A DNA stretch of 64,000 nucleotides from Rhodococcus sp. W8901 (GCF_013348805.1 NZ_CP054690.1:2480001-2544000), one strand, 5' to 3'; shown: positions 36,609-46,607, counted from the stretch's first letter. Numbers and translations are program-made. The notes: generated by a model not told the origin, from the letters alone.

Positions 36609-36846
36609 CGGCGTCACTCCTCCCGGGCGGTGAGGGTTCGACTTCCGACGGTGGCGATCCAATCCGCGTGATTCACCGCCGACGGTCGGGAGATGCGACA
36701 ACGAATACGTGGCCGGGTCTGCCCGTACCCATCTTCCTACCGTCGGCGCCGTGGCGGGTGGATCCGGTCGACCATCGCCGTCGGTACGCTGGATCTGTCG
36801 GTAGGTCGACTGGCAGAAAACTCGAAGCGACGGTGGGTGTGGACGT

Positions 36847-37335
36847 GTGGGTGACCGAACTGTGAACGACCGAACGGTCGGCGGGAAGGCCGGCGCCGGG
36901 TCGGGCCACGACGGCTTCCATCCGATCGAGGCACTCGAAGAAGTCGAGAACCGCTGGCGCCGTCGACGCCGGCGGATCGCCGCGAACACCTCACTGAATC
37001 TCGCCTACCGGATCGGTGTCGGGATCGTCGGTCTCCTCGTTCTCTCGGCCGGAATCGTGGCAATTCCGTACCCCGGGCCGGGTTGGCTGATCGTCTTCGC
37101 CGGGCTGGGCATCCTCGCGTCCGAATTCGCGTGGGCGCACCGATTGCTGCACTGGGTACGCGCTCGCTACGACCGCTTCATGGTGTGGTTCTCGCGCCAG
37201 TCCGTCGTCATCAAGGCACTCGGCGTGCTCTTCACCACGATCGTCGTCATCGCGACTCTGTGGGTGCTCGGCACGTTCGGCCTGATCGGAACGTGGGTGG
37301 GGCTCGATCAGTCGTGGTTGGAGAGCCCCCTGTAG
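36847..37335 (+). CDS. PGPGW-motif membrane protein (TIGR02611 type)
   Basis: 162 residues from GTG; a GTG at 36862 is an alternative. A basic stretch (NRWRRRRRRIAAN) precedes the first helix (YRIGVGIVGLLVLSAGIVAIP), then the hallmark YPGPGWLIVFAGLGILASEF second helix, and a third helix near VIKALGVLFTTIVVIATLWVLG. This family is conserved in actinobacteria, often beside thrS, and has no established function. The position ahead of the thrS-PIM gene group is consistent with that. Confidence 0.82.
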   Translation: MGDRTVNDRTVGGKAGAGSGHDGFHPIEALEEVENRWRRRRRRIAANTSLNLAYRIGVGIVGLLVLSAGIVAIPYPGPGWLIVFAGLGILASEFAWAHRLLHWVRARYDRFMVWFSRQSVVIKALGVLFTTIVVIATLWVLGTFGLIGTWVGLDQSWLESPL

Positions 37336-37445
37336 CCGTCTGTCGGCGCGACGGCGGGACGGTGCCACTGATGGCGACGCGGTGCCGATAACATGGGATC
37401 GCCCCTCATCCCGGGGCACACCCTCATACCTAGGAGCGCATCGCC

Positions 37446-39497
37446 GTGACCACGCCCGCATCCGCCACCCCAGCCGCACGCGTCCGAGTGCCCGCCGGGA
37501 CGACCGCGGGCACGGCGGTGCGCGAGGCCGGACTGCCCGGTAAGGGCTCCGACGCCGTCGTCGTCGTCCGCGATGCCGAGGGTCAGCTCAAGGACCTGTC
37601 CTGGATTCCCGACGTCGACGTCGAGGTCGAGGCGGTTGCCGCCGACACCGAGGACGGCCGCAGCGTGATCCGGCACTCGGCCGCGCACGTCCTCGCGCAG
37701 GCCGTGCAGCAGGAGTTCCCCGAGGCCAAGCTCGGCATCGGCCCGCCGATCAAGGACGGCTTCTACTACGACTTCCAGGTGGACCGCCCGTTCACGCCGG
37801 AGGATCTGGCGAAGCTCGAGAAGCGGATGAAGAAGATCATCAAGGATGCGCAGCGCTTCTCCCGCCGCGTCGTCGACGACATCGAGGACGCCCGCACCGA
37901 ACTCGCGAACGAGCCGTTCAAGCTCGAGCTCATCAGCGACAAGTCGGGCATCGACGACCCCGAGGTCATGGAGGTCGGCGGCAACGAGCTGACGATCTAC
38001 GACAACCTCAATCCGCGCACCGGCGAGGTGATCTGGAAGGACCTGTGCCGCGGCCCGCACATCCCGACCACGAAGTACATCCCGGCGTTCAAGATCACCC
38101 GCAGCTCGGCCGCGTACTGGCGCGGTGATCAGAGCCGTGAGGACCTGCAGCGCGTCTACGGCACGGCGTGGGAGTCGACCGAAGCGCTCGACAAGCACCT
38201 CGAGCTGCTCGCCGAGGCCGAGCGTCGCGACCACCGCAAGCTCGGTGCCGAGCTGGACCTGTTCTCCTTCCCCGACGAGCTGGGCTCCGGCCTGCCGGTG
38301 TTCCACCCCAAGGGCGGCATCATCCGTCAGGAGATGGAGAACTACTCCCGCCAGCGCCACGTGCAGGAGGGCTACGAGTTCGTCTACTCGCCGCACATCA
38401 CCAAGGGACATCTGTACGAGGTCTCCGGTCACCTCGACTGGTACCGCGACGGCATGTTCCCGGCGATGCACATCGACGAGGAACTCAACGAGGACGGCAC
38501 GGTGCGCAAGCCGGGCCAGGACTACTACCTCAAGCCGATGAACTGCCCGATGCACAACCTGGTCTTCGGGTCGCGTGGCCGTTCGTACCGCGAGCTGCCG
38601 CTGCGGCTGTTCGAGTTCGGTTCGGTGTACCGCTACGAGAAGTCCGGCGTCGTGCACGGCCTCACGCGCGTCCGCGGCATGACGCAGGACGACGCGCACA
38701 TCTACTGCACCAAGGAGCAGATGCGCGACGAGCTGACCACGACGCTGAAGTTCGTGCTGGGCCTGCTCAAGGACTACGGCCTCGACGACTTCTACCTGGA
38801 GCTGTCGACCAAGAACCCCGACAAGTTCGTGGGCGACGACGCGCTGTGGGAAGAGGCGACCGAGACGCTGCGCGAGGTCGGTGAGGCGTCCGGGCTGAAC
38901 CTGGTGCCGGATCCGGGCGGAGCCGCGTTCTACGGCCCCAAGATCTCCGTGCAGGTGCAGGACGCACTGGGCCGCAGCTGGCAGATGTCGACCATTCAGC
39001 TCGACTTCAATCTGCCCGAGCGGTTCGACCTCGAGTTCACCGGTTCGGACGGCACCAAGCAGCGACCGGTGATGATCCACCGCGCGCTGTTCGGCTCGAT
39101 CGAGCGGTTCTTCGGCGTGCTCACCGAGCACTACGCGGGCGCGTTCCCGGCGTGGCTCGCGCCCGTCCAGGTGGTCGGTATCCCGGTCGCCGAGGCGTTC
39201 GAGGATCACCTGTTCGACGTCGTCAAGCAGCTCAAGGCCGCCGGCGTTCGGGCCGACGTGGACGTCAGCGACGACCGCATGCAGAAGAAGATCCGGAACC
39301 ACACCACCCAGAAGGTGCCGTTCATGCTGCTCGCGGGCGAGCGGGACGTCGAGGCGGGCGCGGTCAGCTTCCGCTTCCGTGACGGCACCCAGGTCAACGG
39401 CGTACCGGTCGCGGATGCGGTCGAGACGATCGTGTCGTGGATCGGCCGTCGCGAGAACGCCTCGCCCACAGCCGAACTCGTCGGCGGTGCCCAGTGA
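37446..39497 (+). CDS. thrS: Threonyl-tRNA synthetase
   Basis: 683 residues from GTG. An N-terminal TGS-like domain leads to the editing domain, whose zinc motif [12 protein letters not shown] and later CRGPHIPTT are intact. The class II core follows, with motif 1/2 ([52 protein letters not shown]), the active-site zinc Cys in MNCPMHNL, and motif 3 [15 protein letters not shown]. The C-terminal anticodon-binding domain ends the protein. It charges tRNA-Thr. First of a run of translation and PIM genes. TAACAT at 37389-37394 is a possible -10. Confidence 0.97.
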   Translation: MTTPASATPAARVRVPAGTTAGTAVREAGLPGKGSDAVVVVRDAEGQLKDLSWIPDVDVEVEAVAADTEDGRSVIRHSAAHVLAQAVQQEFPEAKLGIGPPIKDGFYYDFQVDRPFTPEDLAKLEKRMKKIIKDAQRFSRRVVDDIEDARTELANEPFKLELISDKSGIDDPEVMEVGGNELTIYDNLNPRTGEVIWKDLCRGPHIPTTKYIPAFKITRSSAAYWRGDQSREDLQRVYGTAWESTEALDKHLELLAEAERRDHRKLGAELDLFSFPDELGSGLPVFHPKGGIIRQEMENYSRQRHVQEGYEFVYSPHITKGHLYEVSGHLDWYRDGMFPAMHIDEELNEDGTVRKPGQDYYLKPMNCPMHNLVFGSRGRSYRELPLRLFEFGSVYRYEKSGVVHGLTRVRGMTQDDAHIYCTKEQMRDELTTTLKFVLGLLKDYGLDDFYLELSTKNPDKFVGDDALWEEATETLREVGEASGLNLVPDPGGAAFYGPKISVQVQDALGRSWQMSTIQLDFNLPERFDLEFTGSDGTKQRPVMIHRALFGSIERFFGVLTEHYAGAFPAWLAPVQVVGIPVAEAFEDHLFDVVKQLKAAGVRADVDVSDDRMQKKIRNHTTQKVPFMLLAGERDVEAGAVSFRFRDGTQVNGVPVADAVETIVSWIGRRENASPTAELVGGAQ

Positions 39498-40054
39498 CCG
39501 AGCAGTCGAACGGCACCAACGAAGCCGGTGCGCTCGTCGACACGGGTCCGGGTGACCCGGATCGGCTGCAGCGGCTGTGGTCGCCGCACCGCATGTCGTA
39601 CATCGCGGAGGCGCCCAAGACGTCCAGCACGAGCGAGGGCCCGTTCAGCGAGATCCCGAAGATGAGCGACGAAGAGGGGCTCATCGTCGCTCGTGGCGAG
39701 TCGGTGTACGCGGTGCTCAACCTGTACCCGTACAACCCCGGTCACCTGATGGTGGTGCCGTACCGGCGGGTCGCGGCGATCGAGGATCTGACGCCGGAGG
39801 AGAGCGCCGAGCTGATGGCGTTCACGCAGAAGGCGATCCGGGTCATCAAGCGGGTCTCGCGTCCGGACGGCTTCAACGTAGGACTCAATCTCGGGGCGGC
39901 GGCCGGAGGTTCGCTGGCCGAGCACCTGCACCAGCACATCGTTCCGCGCTGGGGTGGGGACGCGAACTTCATCACCATCCTCGGGGGTGCGAAGGTGATG
40001 CCGCAGTTGCTGCGCGAGACGCGTGCGCTGCTCGCGGGGGCCTGGAACGAGTGA
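39494..40054 (+). CDS. HIT-family hydrolase / Ap4A phosphorylase
   Basis: 186 residues from GTG overlapping the thrS stop by 4 bp. The HIT motif is [10 protein letters not shown] with catalytic middle His. The N-terminal [16 protein letters not shown] and core [22 protein letters not shown] match the actinobacterial family typified by Rv2613c. That enzyme was characterised as a diadenosine tetraphosphate phosphorylase. Linkage with thrS is meaningful, because aminoacyl-tRNA synthetases make Ap4A as a side product. Cytoplasmic. Confidence 0.93.
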   Translation: MTEQSNGTNEAGALVDTGPGDPDRLQRLWSPHRMSYIAEAPKTSSTSEGPFSEIPKMSDEEGLIVARGESVYAVLNLYPYNPGHLMVVPYRRVAAIEDLTPEESAELMAFTQKAIRVIKRVSRPDGFNVGLNLGAAAGGSLAEHLHQHIVPRWGGDANFITILGGAKVMPQLLRETRALLAGAWNE

Positions 40055-40157
40055 TCGACAGAGTCGGCCGGGTCCCTCGGGGATTCGGAATGGCAGGATC
40101 GGAAGCCGGGTCCGACAGGGCCCGGCACCTCTACCGGTGGCGAGAGGGGGGAGCGGA

Positions 40158-40850
40158 ATGCTGAGTTTCTTCGGCCGTGCGTCGGTGTCCAAGGTGACGG
40201 CGCCGATGGGTCAGGCACTGGTGAAGACCGGGCTGACGCCGGACACGGTGACGGTGATCGGCACCGTCGCGAGTATCGCGGGTGCGCTCACGCTCTTCCC
40301 GTCCGGTCATTTGTTCTGGGGAACCATCTTCATCTGGTTCTTCGTGATGTTCGACATGCTCGACGGTGCCATGGCGCGTGCCCGAGGGGGCGGCACGCGC
40401 TACGGGGCGGTGCTCGATGCCACGTGCGACCGGATCGCCGACGGCGCGATCTTCGCCGGTCTGGCGTGGTGGGCCGTCTACCACGAGAACAGCAAGAGCC
40501 TGCTGATCGCGACATTGATCTGCCTCGTGAGCTCGCAGGTGATCTCGTACGCGAAGGCGCGGGCGGAGGCCAGCGGCCTGTCCGCGGACGGTGGGCTCAT
40601 CGAGCGTCCGGACCGGTTGATCATCGTGCTCGTCGGTGCCGGACTCACCGGTATCGCAGGACATTTCGACATCGGCTGGTTGCACTGGGCGGTCTACGTC
40701 GCGATGTGGATCCTCGCCGTCGCGAGCATCATCACCGTCTTCCAGCGTGTCCTCGCGGTACGTAATTCGGCGGGTGCGCGGGATCTGCTGCCGATCGCAC
40801 CGAAGGGTGTCGACGAGAAGCCCGGTGGCGGAGAGGAATCCGCGTCGTGA
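40158..40850 (+). CDS. pgsA: Phosphatidylinositol phosphate synthase (CDP-alcohol phosphatidyltransferase)
   Basis: 230 residues from the ATG at 40158, with GGGGGAG at 40146-40152. The CDP-alcohol phosphatidyltransferase motif is complete: DGAMARARGGGTRYGAVLDATCDRIAD (D-G-x2-A-R-x8-G-x3-D-x3-D). Six membrane helices. In this actinobacterial context it joins CDP-diacylglycerol with inositol 1-phosphate to give phosphatidylinositol phosphate, the base of PIM and LAM glycolipids. It is the first of four genes joined by 4-bp overlaps (pgsA-patA-pimA-Nudix). Confidence 0.95.
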   Translation: MLSFFGRASVSKVTAPMGQALVKTGLTPDTVTVIGTVASIAGALTLFPSGHLFWGTIFIWFFVMFDMLDGAMARARGGGTRYGAVLDATCDRIADGAIFAGLAWWAVYHENSKSLLIATLICLVSSQVISYAKARAEASGLSADGGLIERPDRLIIVLVGAGLTGIAGHFDIGWLHWAVYVAMWILAVASIITVFQRVLAVRNSAGARDLLPIAPKGVDEKPGGGEESAS

Positions 40851-41752
40851 GTTTCTCGGAACGGGTGACGGATCTCGGCTACGCGACGGGGTGGCGCGTC
40901 GTCCGAGCCCTGCCCGAGCGGGTGGCAACGGCATTGTTCGACGCGGGTGCCGACTTCGCGGCACGCCGGAACGGTGGCCCGCAGCAGTTGCGCCGGAACC
41001 TCGCTCGGGTGCTGGGTGTGCCAGCCGAGGACGTGCCGGACGAGGTGATCCGGGACTCCCTCCGGTCGTACGCCCGCTACTGGCGGGAAGCGTTCCGCCT
41101 GCCGTCGATGGATCTGGAGGCGACCGCGGCGGCGATCGATTCGAGTGTCGAGGGTCAGGAGTACCTCGAACACGCGATGGCCCAGGGCCGCGGTGCGGTA
41201 CTGGCCTTGCCACACACCGGCAACTGGGACATGGCCGGCGTGTGGTGCACCCAGAACTGGGGTGGTCTGTCGACCGTGGCCGAACGCCTGAAGCCGGAGT
41301 CGCTGTACCAGCGCTTCGTCGACTACCGCGAGGGGCTCGGATTCGAGATCTTCCCACTCAGCGGTGGCGAGACCCCGCCGTTCGGCGAGCTCGCGGCACG
41401 CCTGCGGGACAACAAGATCGTGTGCCTGCTCGGCGAGCGGGACCTGGCCGCCAGGGGGGTTCCGGTCACGTTCTTCGGTGAACCGACCCGGATGCCCGCC
41501 GGGCCGGCGAAGCTCGCGATCGAAACCGGTGCGGCCCTGTTGCCCGTGCACTGCTGGTTCACGGACGACGGTTGGGGTTTCTCGGTCGATCCGCCGATCG
41601 ACGTCTCGGGCGGGCTGAGCGCCGCCACCCAGGCGTTGGCGTCGCGTTTCGAGACGAACATCGCGGCGCACCCGGCAGACTGGCACATGCTCCAACCGCT
41701 GTGGATGGACGACCTGTCGGCAGCCCGCCGGGCCCGGATGGAGTCGCGATGA
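40847..41752 (+). CDS. patA: Phosphatidylinositol mannoside acyltransferase
   Basis: 301 residues from GTG overlapping pgsA by 4 bp. It belongs to the lysophospholipid/HtrB acyltransferase family with the catalytic HX4D motif in LALPHTGNWDMAG, and the substrate-site stretches LLGERDLAARGVPVTFFGEPTRMPAGPAKLA and LLPVHCWF. It moves palmitate from acyl-CoA to the 6-position of the mannose in PIM1 or PIM2 on the cytoplasmic membrane face. Its position between pgsA and pimA matches the mycobacterial order (Rv2612c-2611c-2610c). Confidence 0.94.
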   Translation: MSFSERVTDLGYATGWRVVRALPERVATALFDAGADFAARRNGGPQQLRRNLARVLGVPAEDVPDEVIRDSLRSYARYWREAFRLPSMDLEATAAAIDSSVEGQEYLEHAMAQGRGAVLALPHTGNWDMAGVWCTQNWGGLSTVAERLKPESLYQRFVDYREGLGFEIFPLSGGETPPFGELAARLRDNKIVCLLGERDLAARGVPVTFFGEPTRMPAGPAKLAIETGAALLPVHCWFTDDGWGFSVDPPIDVSGGLSAATQALASRFETNIAAHPADWHMLQPLWMDDLSAARRARMESR

Positions 41753-42876
41753 AGATCGGCATGGTCTGCCCGTACTCCTTCGACGTTCCGGGCGGTGTGC
41801 AGGCGCACGTCGTCGAACTGGCACAGGTGCTGATCGAACGCGGTCACAAGGTGAGCGTCCTCGCGCCGGCGTCCGAGGGCACCGAACTCCCGGATTTCGT
41901 GGTCTCGGCCGGTCGGGCCGTCGCGATTCCCTACAACGGTTCGGTGGCCCGACTGACGTTCGGCCCCGTCTCCTATGCGCGGGTGCGCCGCTGGATCGCC
42001 GACAACGATTTCGACGTGCTCCACATCCACGAACCCAACGCGCCGAGCCTGTCGATGCTCGCAATGAAGATCGCGGAGGGGCCGATCGTCGCGACGTTCC
42101 ACACGTCCACCACGAAATCGTTGGTGCTCAGCACTTTCCAGGGCGTCCTACAGCCCTATCTCGAGAAGATCAGCGGCCGGATCGCGGTGTCGGAACTGGC
42201 GCGTCGCTGGCAGGTCGAGTCGCTCGGCTCCGATGCGGTGGAGATCCCGAACGGCGTGGATGTGCCGGCGTTCGCGAACGCCGTACCGCTGCCCGGCTAT
42301 CCGCGCCCCGGCAAGACGGTCCTGTTCCTCGGACGCTACGACGAATCCCGCAAGGGCATGGCGGTGTTGTTGGGGGCGCTGCCGACGCTCGCCGAGAAGT
42401 ACCCGGACATCGAGATTCTCGTGGTGGGTCGCGGCGACGAGGACAAACTCCGCAAGGAAGCCGGACGGTACGCCCGGCACCTGCGCCTGCTCGGGCAGGT
42501 GAGCGACGCGGAGAAGGCGTCGGCGCTGCGCAGCGCCGACGTGTACTGCGCGCCCAACCTCGGCGGCGAGAGCTTCGGCATCGTGCTGGTGGAGGCGATG
42601 GCCGCCGGGACCCCGGTCGTGGCCAGCGAACTGGACGCGTTCCGCCGGGTGCTGCGCGACGGCACCGCGGGCCTGTTGGTGCCGGTCGGCGACTCGGTGT
42701 CGCTCGCCGCCGCGATCGACGGCGTCCTCGGCGACGACGGCCGCCGTCGCGCGCTCACCGACGTGGCGAGTGTGGTGGTGGCCGAGTACGACTGGCCGGT
42801 GGTCGCCGAGCAGATCCTGCGGGTCTACGAGACGGTCACCGTCGGCGGCAGCGGCGTCCGTGAGGTTCGCTCGTGA
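41749..42876 (+). CDS. pimA: Phosphatidylinositol alpha-mannosyltransferase
   Basis: 375 residues from ATG overlapping patA by 4 bp. GT4/GT-B fold: N-terminal PYSFDVPGGVQAHVVELA (the GGVQ glycine loop), HIHEPNAPSLSMLA, then the C-terminal nucleotide-sugar domain VLFLGRYDESRKGMAVLLGA and GGESFGIVLVEAMAAGTPVVASEL with the EX7E motif. It transfers mannose from GDP-mannose to the 2-position of inositol in phosphatidylinositol, the first PIM step, bound to the inner membrane face. Length and motifs are those of mycobacterial PimA. Confidence 0.97.
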   Translation: MKIGMVCPYSFDVPGGVQAHVVELAQVLIERGHKVSVLAPASEGTELPDFVVSAGRAVAIPYNGSVARLTFGPVSYARVRRWIADNDFDVLHIHEPNAPSLSMLAMKIAEGPIVATFHTSTTKSLVLSTFQGVLQPYLEKISGRIAVSELARRWQVESLGSDAVEIPNGVDVPAFANAVPLPGYPRPGKTVLFLGRYDESRKGMAVLLGALPTLAEKYPDIEILVVGRGDEDKLRKEAGRYARHLRLLGQVSDAEKASALRSADVYCAPNLGGESFGIVLVEAMAAGTPVVASELDAFRRVLRDGTAGLLVPVGDSVSLAAAIDGVLGDDGRRRALTDVASVVVAEYDWPVVAEQILRVYETVTVGGSGVREVRS

Positions 42877-43889
42877 CATTCTCCGCGATGACGATCCTGA
42901 TCCTCGCGCTGGTTGCCGCGGTGATCGTGACGGTCGGGGCGTGGGCCTATGCGACCGCCAATCGGCTCGACCGGTTGCACGTGCGCTCCGATCTGTCCTG
43001 GCAGGCCCTCGATGCCGCGCTCGCGCGCCGGGCCGTCGTGGTCCGCGCGATCGCGTCGGCGATGACGTCCACCTCGGTCGAGGGCAAGCGACTGTCGGCG
43101 TTGGCGGACCAGGCCGAACGGGCGGACCGGGCGCATCGAGAGGTCGCCGAGAACGCGCTGTCCGGCGCTCTGACGGCGCTCGACACCCATCGTCTGCGAC
43201 CCCAGCTGGTCGCCGAGCTGGCCGACGCCGAGGCGCGGGTACTGATCGCGCGGCGCTTCCACAACGACGCCGTGCGCGACACCCTCGCCCTGCGCACGCG
43301 CCGACCGGTGCGGTGGCTCCACCTGGGCGGTACCGCACCGCTGCCGACGTACTTCGAGATCGCCGAACGGTCCGAGCCGTCGGGGCTCGAGCTCGCCGAG
43401 GTCCGGACCTCGGCGCGGGTGGTGCTGCTCGACCGCAACGGTCGGGTCCTGCTCATGCGGGGCCACGATCCCGCGACCCCCGAGGTGTCGTTCTGGTTCA
43501 CGATCGGCGGTGCCGTGGAGACGGGGGAGACCCTCCGTGCGGCGGCGGTGCGTGAGATCGAGGAGGAGACCGGTCGTGTGGTCCCGCCGGACGCCCTGCG
43601 CGGTCCGTTGTGGCGGCGCGTCGCGATCTTCCCGTTCGCGGGTGAACTGATCCGGTCCGAGGAACTGTTCTTCGCCGCGCAGACCGACGAGTTCGTCCCG
43701 CACCGAGGCGGATTCACCGAACTGGAACAGCGCACGATCAGCGAACACCGGTGGTGCACCGGGGCCGAGATCCGTGCGATCCAGAACGGTGGGGAGGCGG
43801 TGTATCCGCAGGATCTGCCCGATCTGCTGGAGGAGGCGAACATGGCGGTTATCCGGATCGAAGAACCCGAGGTTCGCGCGATCCGGTGA
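42873..43889 (+). CDS. Membrane-anchored LemA-like domain fused to a Nudix hydrolase
   Basis: 338 residues from GTG overlapping pimA by 4 bp. One N-terminal membrane helix (ILILALVAAVIVTVGAWAYA) is followed by a LemA-like helical segment (NRLDRLHVRSDLSWQALDAALARRAVVVRAI) to about residue 140. The Nudix domain spans about 180-310, and its box is GGAVETGETLRAAAVREIEEETGR with the metal-binding Glu residues. It would hydrolyse a nucleoside-diphosphate-linked compound near the membrane. The counterpart in M. tuberculosis is Rv2609c, in the same place. Co-transcription with PIM genes suggests GDP-mannose, CDP-lipid or nucleotide clean-up, which is only inference. Confidence 0.88.
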   Translation: MTFSAMTILILALVAAVIVTVGAWAYATANRLDRLHVRSDLSWQALDAALARRAVVVRAIASAMTSTSVEGKRLSALADQAERADRAHREVAENALSGALTALDTHRLRPQLVAELADAEARVLIARRFHNDAVRDTLALRTRRPVRWLHLGGTAPLPTYFEIAERSEPSGLELAEVRTSARVVLLDRNGRVLLMRGHDPATPEVSFWFTIGGAVETGETLRAAAVREIEEETGRVVPPDALRGPLWRRVAIFPFAGELIRSEELFFAAQTDEFVPHRGGFTELEQRTISEHRWCTGAEIRAIQNGGEAVYPQDLPDLLEEANMAVIRIEEPEVRAIR

Positions 43890-43954
43890 TGTGACCGACG
43901 CCACAGCAAGCCAGCTATCTGGCACTGGATATGGGTGGTTCCGCGACGGCGTCC

Positions 43955-43960
43955 TAGAAT
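43955..43960 (+). promoter_or_regulatory. Candidate -10 of the pdxS promoter
   Basis: TAGAAT lies 89 bp before the pdxS GTG in the 159-bp gap after the Nudix gene. No clear -35 partner and no regulator motif recognised. Confidence 0.4.
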
Positions 43961-44048
43961 TGCCAATGCGCTGCGGTGCCGCGACGGCCCGTCAGCGTCA
44001 GAAGTGTCAGATCTTCATCCGAAGCCGGCGAGAACCCAGGAGTTTGCT

Positions 44049-44951
44049 GTGAGCACCCCCGACACCACCCCCACTACCGGCACTGCACGCGTCAAGCGGG
44101 GCATGGCCGAGATGCTCAAGGGCGGCGTCATCATGGACGTGGTCACCGCCGAGCAGGCCAAGATCGCCGAGGACGCCGGCGCTGTCGCGGTCATGGCGCT
44201 CGAGCGTGTGCCCGCCGACATCCGCGCGCAGGGCGGCGTCTCGCGCATGTCGGACCCGGACATGATCGACGGCATCATCGAGGCCGTCTCCATCCCCGTG
44301 ATGGCCAAGGCCCGCATCGGCCACTTCGTCGAGGCGCAGATCCTGCAGTCCCTCGGCGTGGACTACATCGACGAGTCCGAGGTCCTCACCCCGGCCGACT
44401 ACGAGAACCACATCGACAAGTTCTCGTTCACCGTCCCGTTCGTGTGTGGCGCCACCAACCTCGGCGAGGCCCTGCGTCGCATCAACGAAGGCGCGGCGAT
44501 GATCCGCTCCAAGGGCGAGGCCGGCACCGGCGACGTCTCCAACGCCACCACCCACATGCGCAAGATCCGCCAGGAGATCCGCCGCCTGACCTCGCTGCCC
44601 GAGGACGAACTGTACGTCGCGGCCAAGGAACTGCAGGCCCCCTACGACCTCGTCGTCGAGGTCGCCAAGGCCGGCAAGCTGCCCGTCACCCTGTTCACCG
44701 CCGGCGGCATCGCGACCCCCGCGGACGCGGCGATGATGATGCAGCTCGGCGCCGAGGGCGTGTTCGTCGGCTCCGGCATCTTCAAGTCCGGCAACCCCGC
44801 CGAGCGCGCCGCCGCGATCGTCAAGGCCACCACCTTCCACGACGACCCCGACGTGCTCGCCAAGGTCTCCCGCGGACTCGGCGAGGCCATGGTCGGCATC
44901 AACGTCGACGACATCCCGCAGCCGCACCGCCTCGCCGAGCGCGGCTGGTGA
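44049..44951 (+). CDS. pdxS: Pyridoxal 5'-phosphate synthase lyase subunit PdxS
   Basis: 300 residues from GTG, with AGGAG at 44038-44042 and a 6-nt spacer. Highly conserved TIM barrel: [35 protein letters not shown] with the catalytic Asp and Lys, [14 protein letters not shown], and the phosphate loop GEAGTGDV. It condenses ribose 5-phosphate, glyceraldehyde 3-phosphate and ammonia into PLP; the ammonia comes from PdxT, encoded 1 kb downstream with tesB between them. Codon use is strongly biased to C/G third positions, which suggests high expression. A terminator follows. Confidence 0.97.
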   Translation: MSTPDTTPTTGTARVKRGMAEMLKGGVIMDVVTAEQAKIAEDAGAVAVMALERVPADIRAQGGVSRMSDPDMIDGIIEAVSIPVMAKARIGHFVEAQILQSLGVDYIDESEVLTPADYENHIDKFSFTVPFVCGATNLGEALRRINEGAAMIRSKGEAGTGDVSNATTHMRKIRQEIRRLTSLPEDELYVAAKELQAPYDLVVEVAKAGKLPVTLFTAGGIATPADAAMMMQLGAEGVFVGSGIFKSGNPAERAAAIVKATTFHDDPDVLAKVSRGLGEAMVGINVDDIPQPHRLAERGW

Positions 44952-44980
44952 TCTGACTTCGGTCGATCGAGATCTCTGAC

Positions 44981-45010
44981 GCGGTGAGGGCCCGAAGCGG
45001 CCCTCACCGC
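44981..45010 (+). terminator. Terminator after pdxS
   Basis: Perfect 10-bp arms GCGGTGAGGG (44981-44990) and CCCTCACCGC (45001-45010), then GTTTCTCTTT. It implies that tesB has its own promoter or depends on read-through. Confidence 0.8.
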
Positions 45011-45059
45011 GTTTCTCTTTGCGCGTTGCTAGCCTGATCCATCGGCGAAAGGGACCGTC

Positions 45060-45881
45060 ATGGCGAAGATCGAACAGATCCTGGAACTCGAGCGACTCGA
45101 GAAGGACATCTTCCGCGGTTTCGCAACCGAGACGATGCTCCCGCGGACCTTCGGCGGCCAGGTGGCCGGCCAGGCGCTGGTGTCCGCGGTGCGCACCGTG
45201 GACGAACAGTTCCACGTCCATTCGCTGCACGGGTACTTCCTGCGCCCGGGCAACCCGGTGATGCCGATCGTCTACCTGGTGGACCGGATCCGGGACGGCC
45301 GCTCGTTCGTGACGCGGCGGGTCACAGCAGTTCAGGACGGCCAGGCGATCTTCACGATGTCCGCCTCGTTCCACGTCCTCGACGAGGGAATCGAGCACCG
45401 GGACGAGATGCCGCCGGTGCCCGATCCGGAGGACCTGCCGGACGCGTCGACCCTCACGTCGGAGGAGCAGTCGTGGGAGTTCCGCGAGTGGGCCGATTGG
45501 GACCTGCGGTACGTGCCGGCCGAGCAGATCCAGCGCCGTCGCGGGGTGCCGGTGCAGCAGCAGGTGTGGTTCCGGTCCCGCGAGGCGCTCCCGGACGACC
45601 CCGTCTTCCACATCTGCACCCTCGCGTACATGAGTGACATGACGCTGCTGGCCTCGGCGAGCACCACCCATCCGGACGCGCAGATCCAGAGCGCGTCACT
45701 CGATCACGCGTTGTGGTTCATGCGGCCGTTCCGGGCCGACGACTGGCTCCTCTACGACCAGTCGTCGCCGTCGGCGGGCTTCGGGCGCGCGCTCACCCAG
45801 GGCCGCATCTTCAACCGCGAAGGTGTTCTGGTGGCCGCGGTGGTTCAGGAAGGGCTCACCCGGTTCCTGCGGCGGGACTGA
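45060..45881 (+). CDS. tesB: Acyl-CoA thioesterase II
   Basis: 273 residues from ATG, with AAAGGGA upstream. Double hot-dog fold: RGFATETMLPRTFGGQVAGQALVSAVRTVDE, HSLHGYFLRPGNPVMPIVYLVDRIRDGRSFVTRRV, and second half HALWFMRPFRADDWLLYDQ with GRIFNREGVLVAAVVQEG. The active-site Asp-Thr/Ser-Gln set typical of TesB is in place. It releases free fatty acids from acyl-CoA in the cytoplasm. Its place between pdxS and pdxT is conserved in mycobacteria (Rv2605c) without an obvious functional link. Confidence 0.95.
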   Translation: MAKIEQILELERLEKDIFRGFATETMLPRTFGGQVAGQALVSAVRTVDEQFHVHSLHGYFLRPGNPVMPIVYLVDRIRDGRSFVTRRVTAVQDGQAIFTMSASFHVLDEGIEHRDEMPPVPDPEDLPDASTLTSEEQSWEFREWADWDLRYVPAEQIQRRRGVPVQQQVWFRSREALPDDPVFHICTLAYMSDMTLLASASTTHPDAQIQSASLDHALWFMRPFRADDWLLYDQSSPSAGFGRALTQGRIFNREGVLVAAVVQEGLTRFLRRD

Positions 45882-45971
45882 TCGCGGGCGTCCGGCGCGT
45901 GCACCGGCGTCCTCGCGCGGCTGATAGCGTTTCCGGGGTCAATAGCCTCGAATAGTGCAGGAATTTCACTC

Positions 45972-46577
45972 GTGACAAATCAACCGACGATCGGCGTGCT
46001 CGCACTACAAGGCGACGTTCGCGAACACCTCGCGGCACTCGAATCGAGTGGGGCGCGAGCGATCGGTGTGCGCAGGCTCGCGGAACTCGAATCCGTGGAC
46101 GGACTGGTCATTCCGGGCGGTGAGTCGACGACCATGAGTCGGTTGCTGACGGTCTTCGAACTGCTCGAGCCGCTCCGTGCCCGACTCAAGGCCGGCATGC
46201 CCGCCTACGGTTCGTGCGCGGGCATGATCCTGCTCGCCAGTGAAGTCCTCGACACGCGGCCCGACGCCGAGCACCTCAACGGTCTCGATATGGCGGTGCG
46301 GCGCAACGCTTTCGGTCGCCAGGTGGATTCGTTCGAGGCCGATCTCGATTTCGACGGCATCGACGGCGACCCGGTACGCGCCGTGTTCATCCGCGCCCCG
46401 TGGGTGGAGCGGGTCGGTCCCGGCGTCGACGTGCTGGCGCGGGTACCGGAAGGCCCTGCCGCCGGACACATCGTCGCGGTGCGGCAGGGCGCTGTCCTGG
46501 CCACGTCGTTCCATCCCGAGGTCACCGGGGACCGGCGTGTGCACGGGCTTTTCGTGGACATGGTGCGGGGGAACTGA
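45972..46577 (+). CDS. pdxT: Pyridoxal 5'-phosphate synthase glutaminase subunit PdxT
   Basis: 201 residues from GTG. Class I glutaminase: [17 protein letters not shown] at the N-terminus, oxyanion [11 protein letters not shown], nucleophile Cys82 in GSCAGM and catalytic pair His181/Glu183 in FHPEVTGD. It splits glutamine and channels ammonia to PdxS in the 12+12 synthase complex. The stop codon lies inside the loop of a terminator hairpin, so release and termination signals coincide. Confidence 0.96.
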   Translation: MTNQPTIGVLALQGDVREHLAALESSGARAIGVRRLAELESVDGLVIPGGESTTMSRLLTVFELLEPLRARLKAGMPAYGSCAGMILLASEVLDTRPDAEHLNGLDMAVRRNAFGRQVDSFEADLDFDGIDGDPVRAVFIRAPWVERVGPGVDVLARVPEGPAAGHIVAVRQGAVLATSFHPEVTGDRRVHGLFVDMVRGN

Positions 46578-46587
46578 CCCCCGCACC
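46562..46587. terminator. Terminator hairpin spanning the pdxT stop codon
   Basis: Perfect 10-bp arms GGTGCGGGGG (46562-46571) and CCCCCGCACC (46578-46587) with a 6-nt loop AACTGA that contains the pdxT stop. It lies between pdxT and the convergent mycolyltransferase gene and could serve both. Confidence 0.75.
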
Positions 46588-46607
46588 GGGTCACCGGCGG
46601 GCGACCG

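Noticed and set aside
36609-36989. N-terminal extension of glnX upstream of 36617
   Set aside because: The added stretch is Arg/Pro-rich and unlike a protein start, and it overlaps the divergent PGPGW gene; the GTG at 36608 has a proper Shine-Dalgarno.
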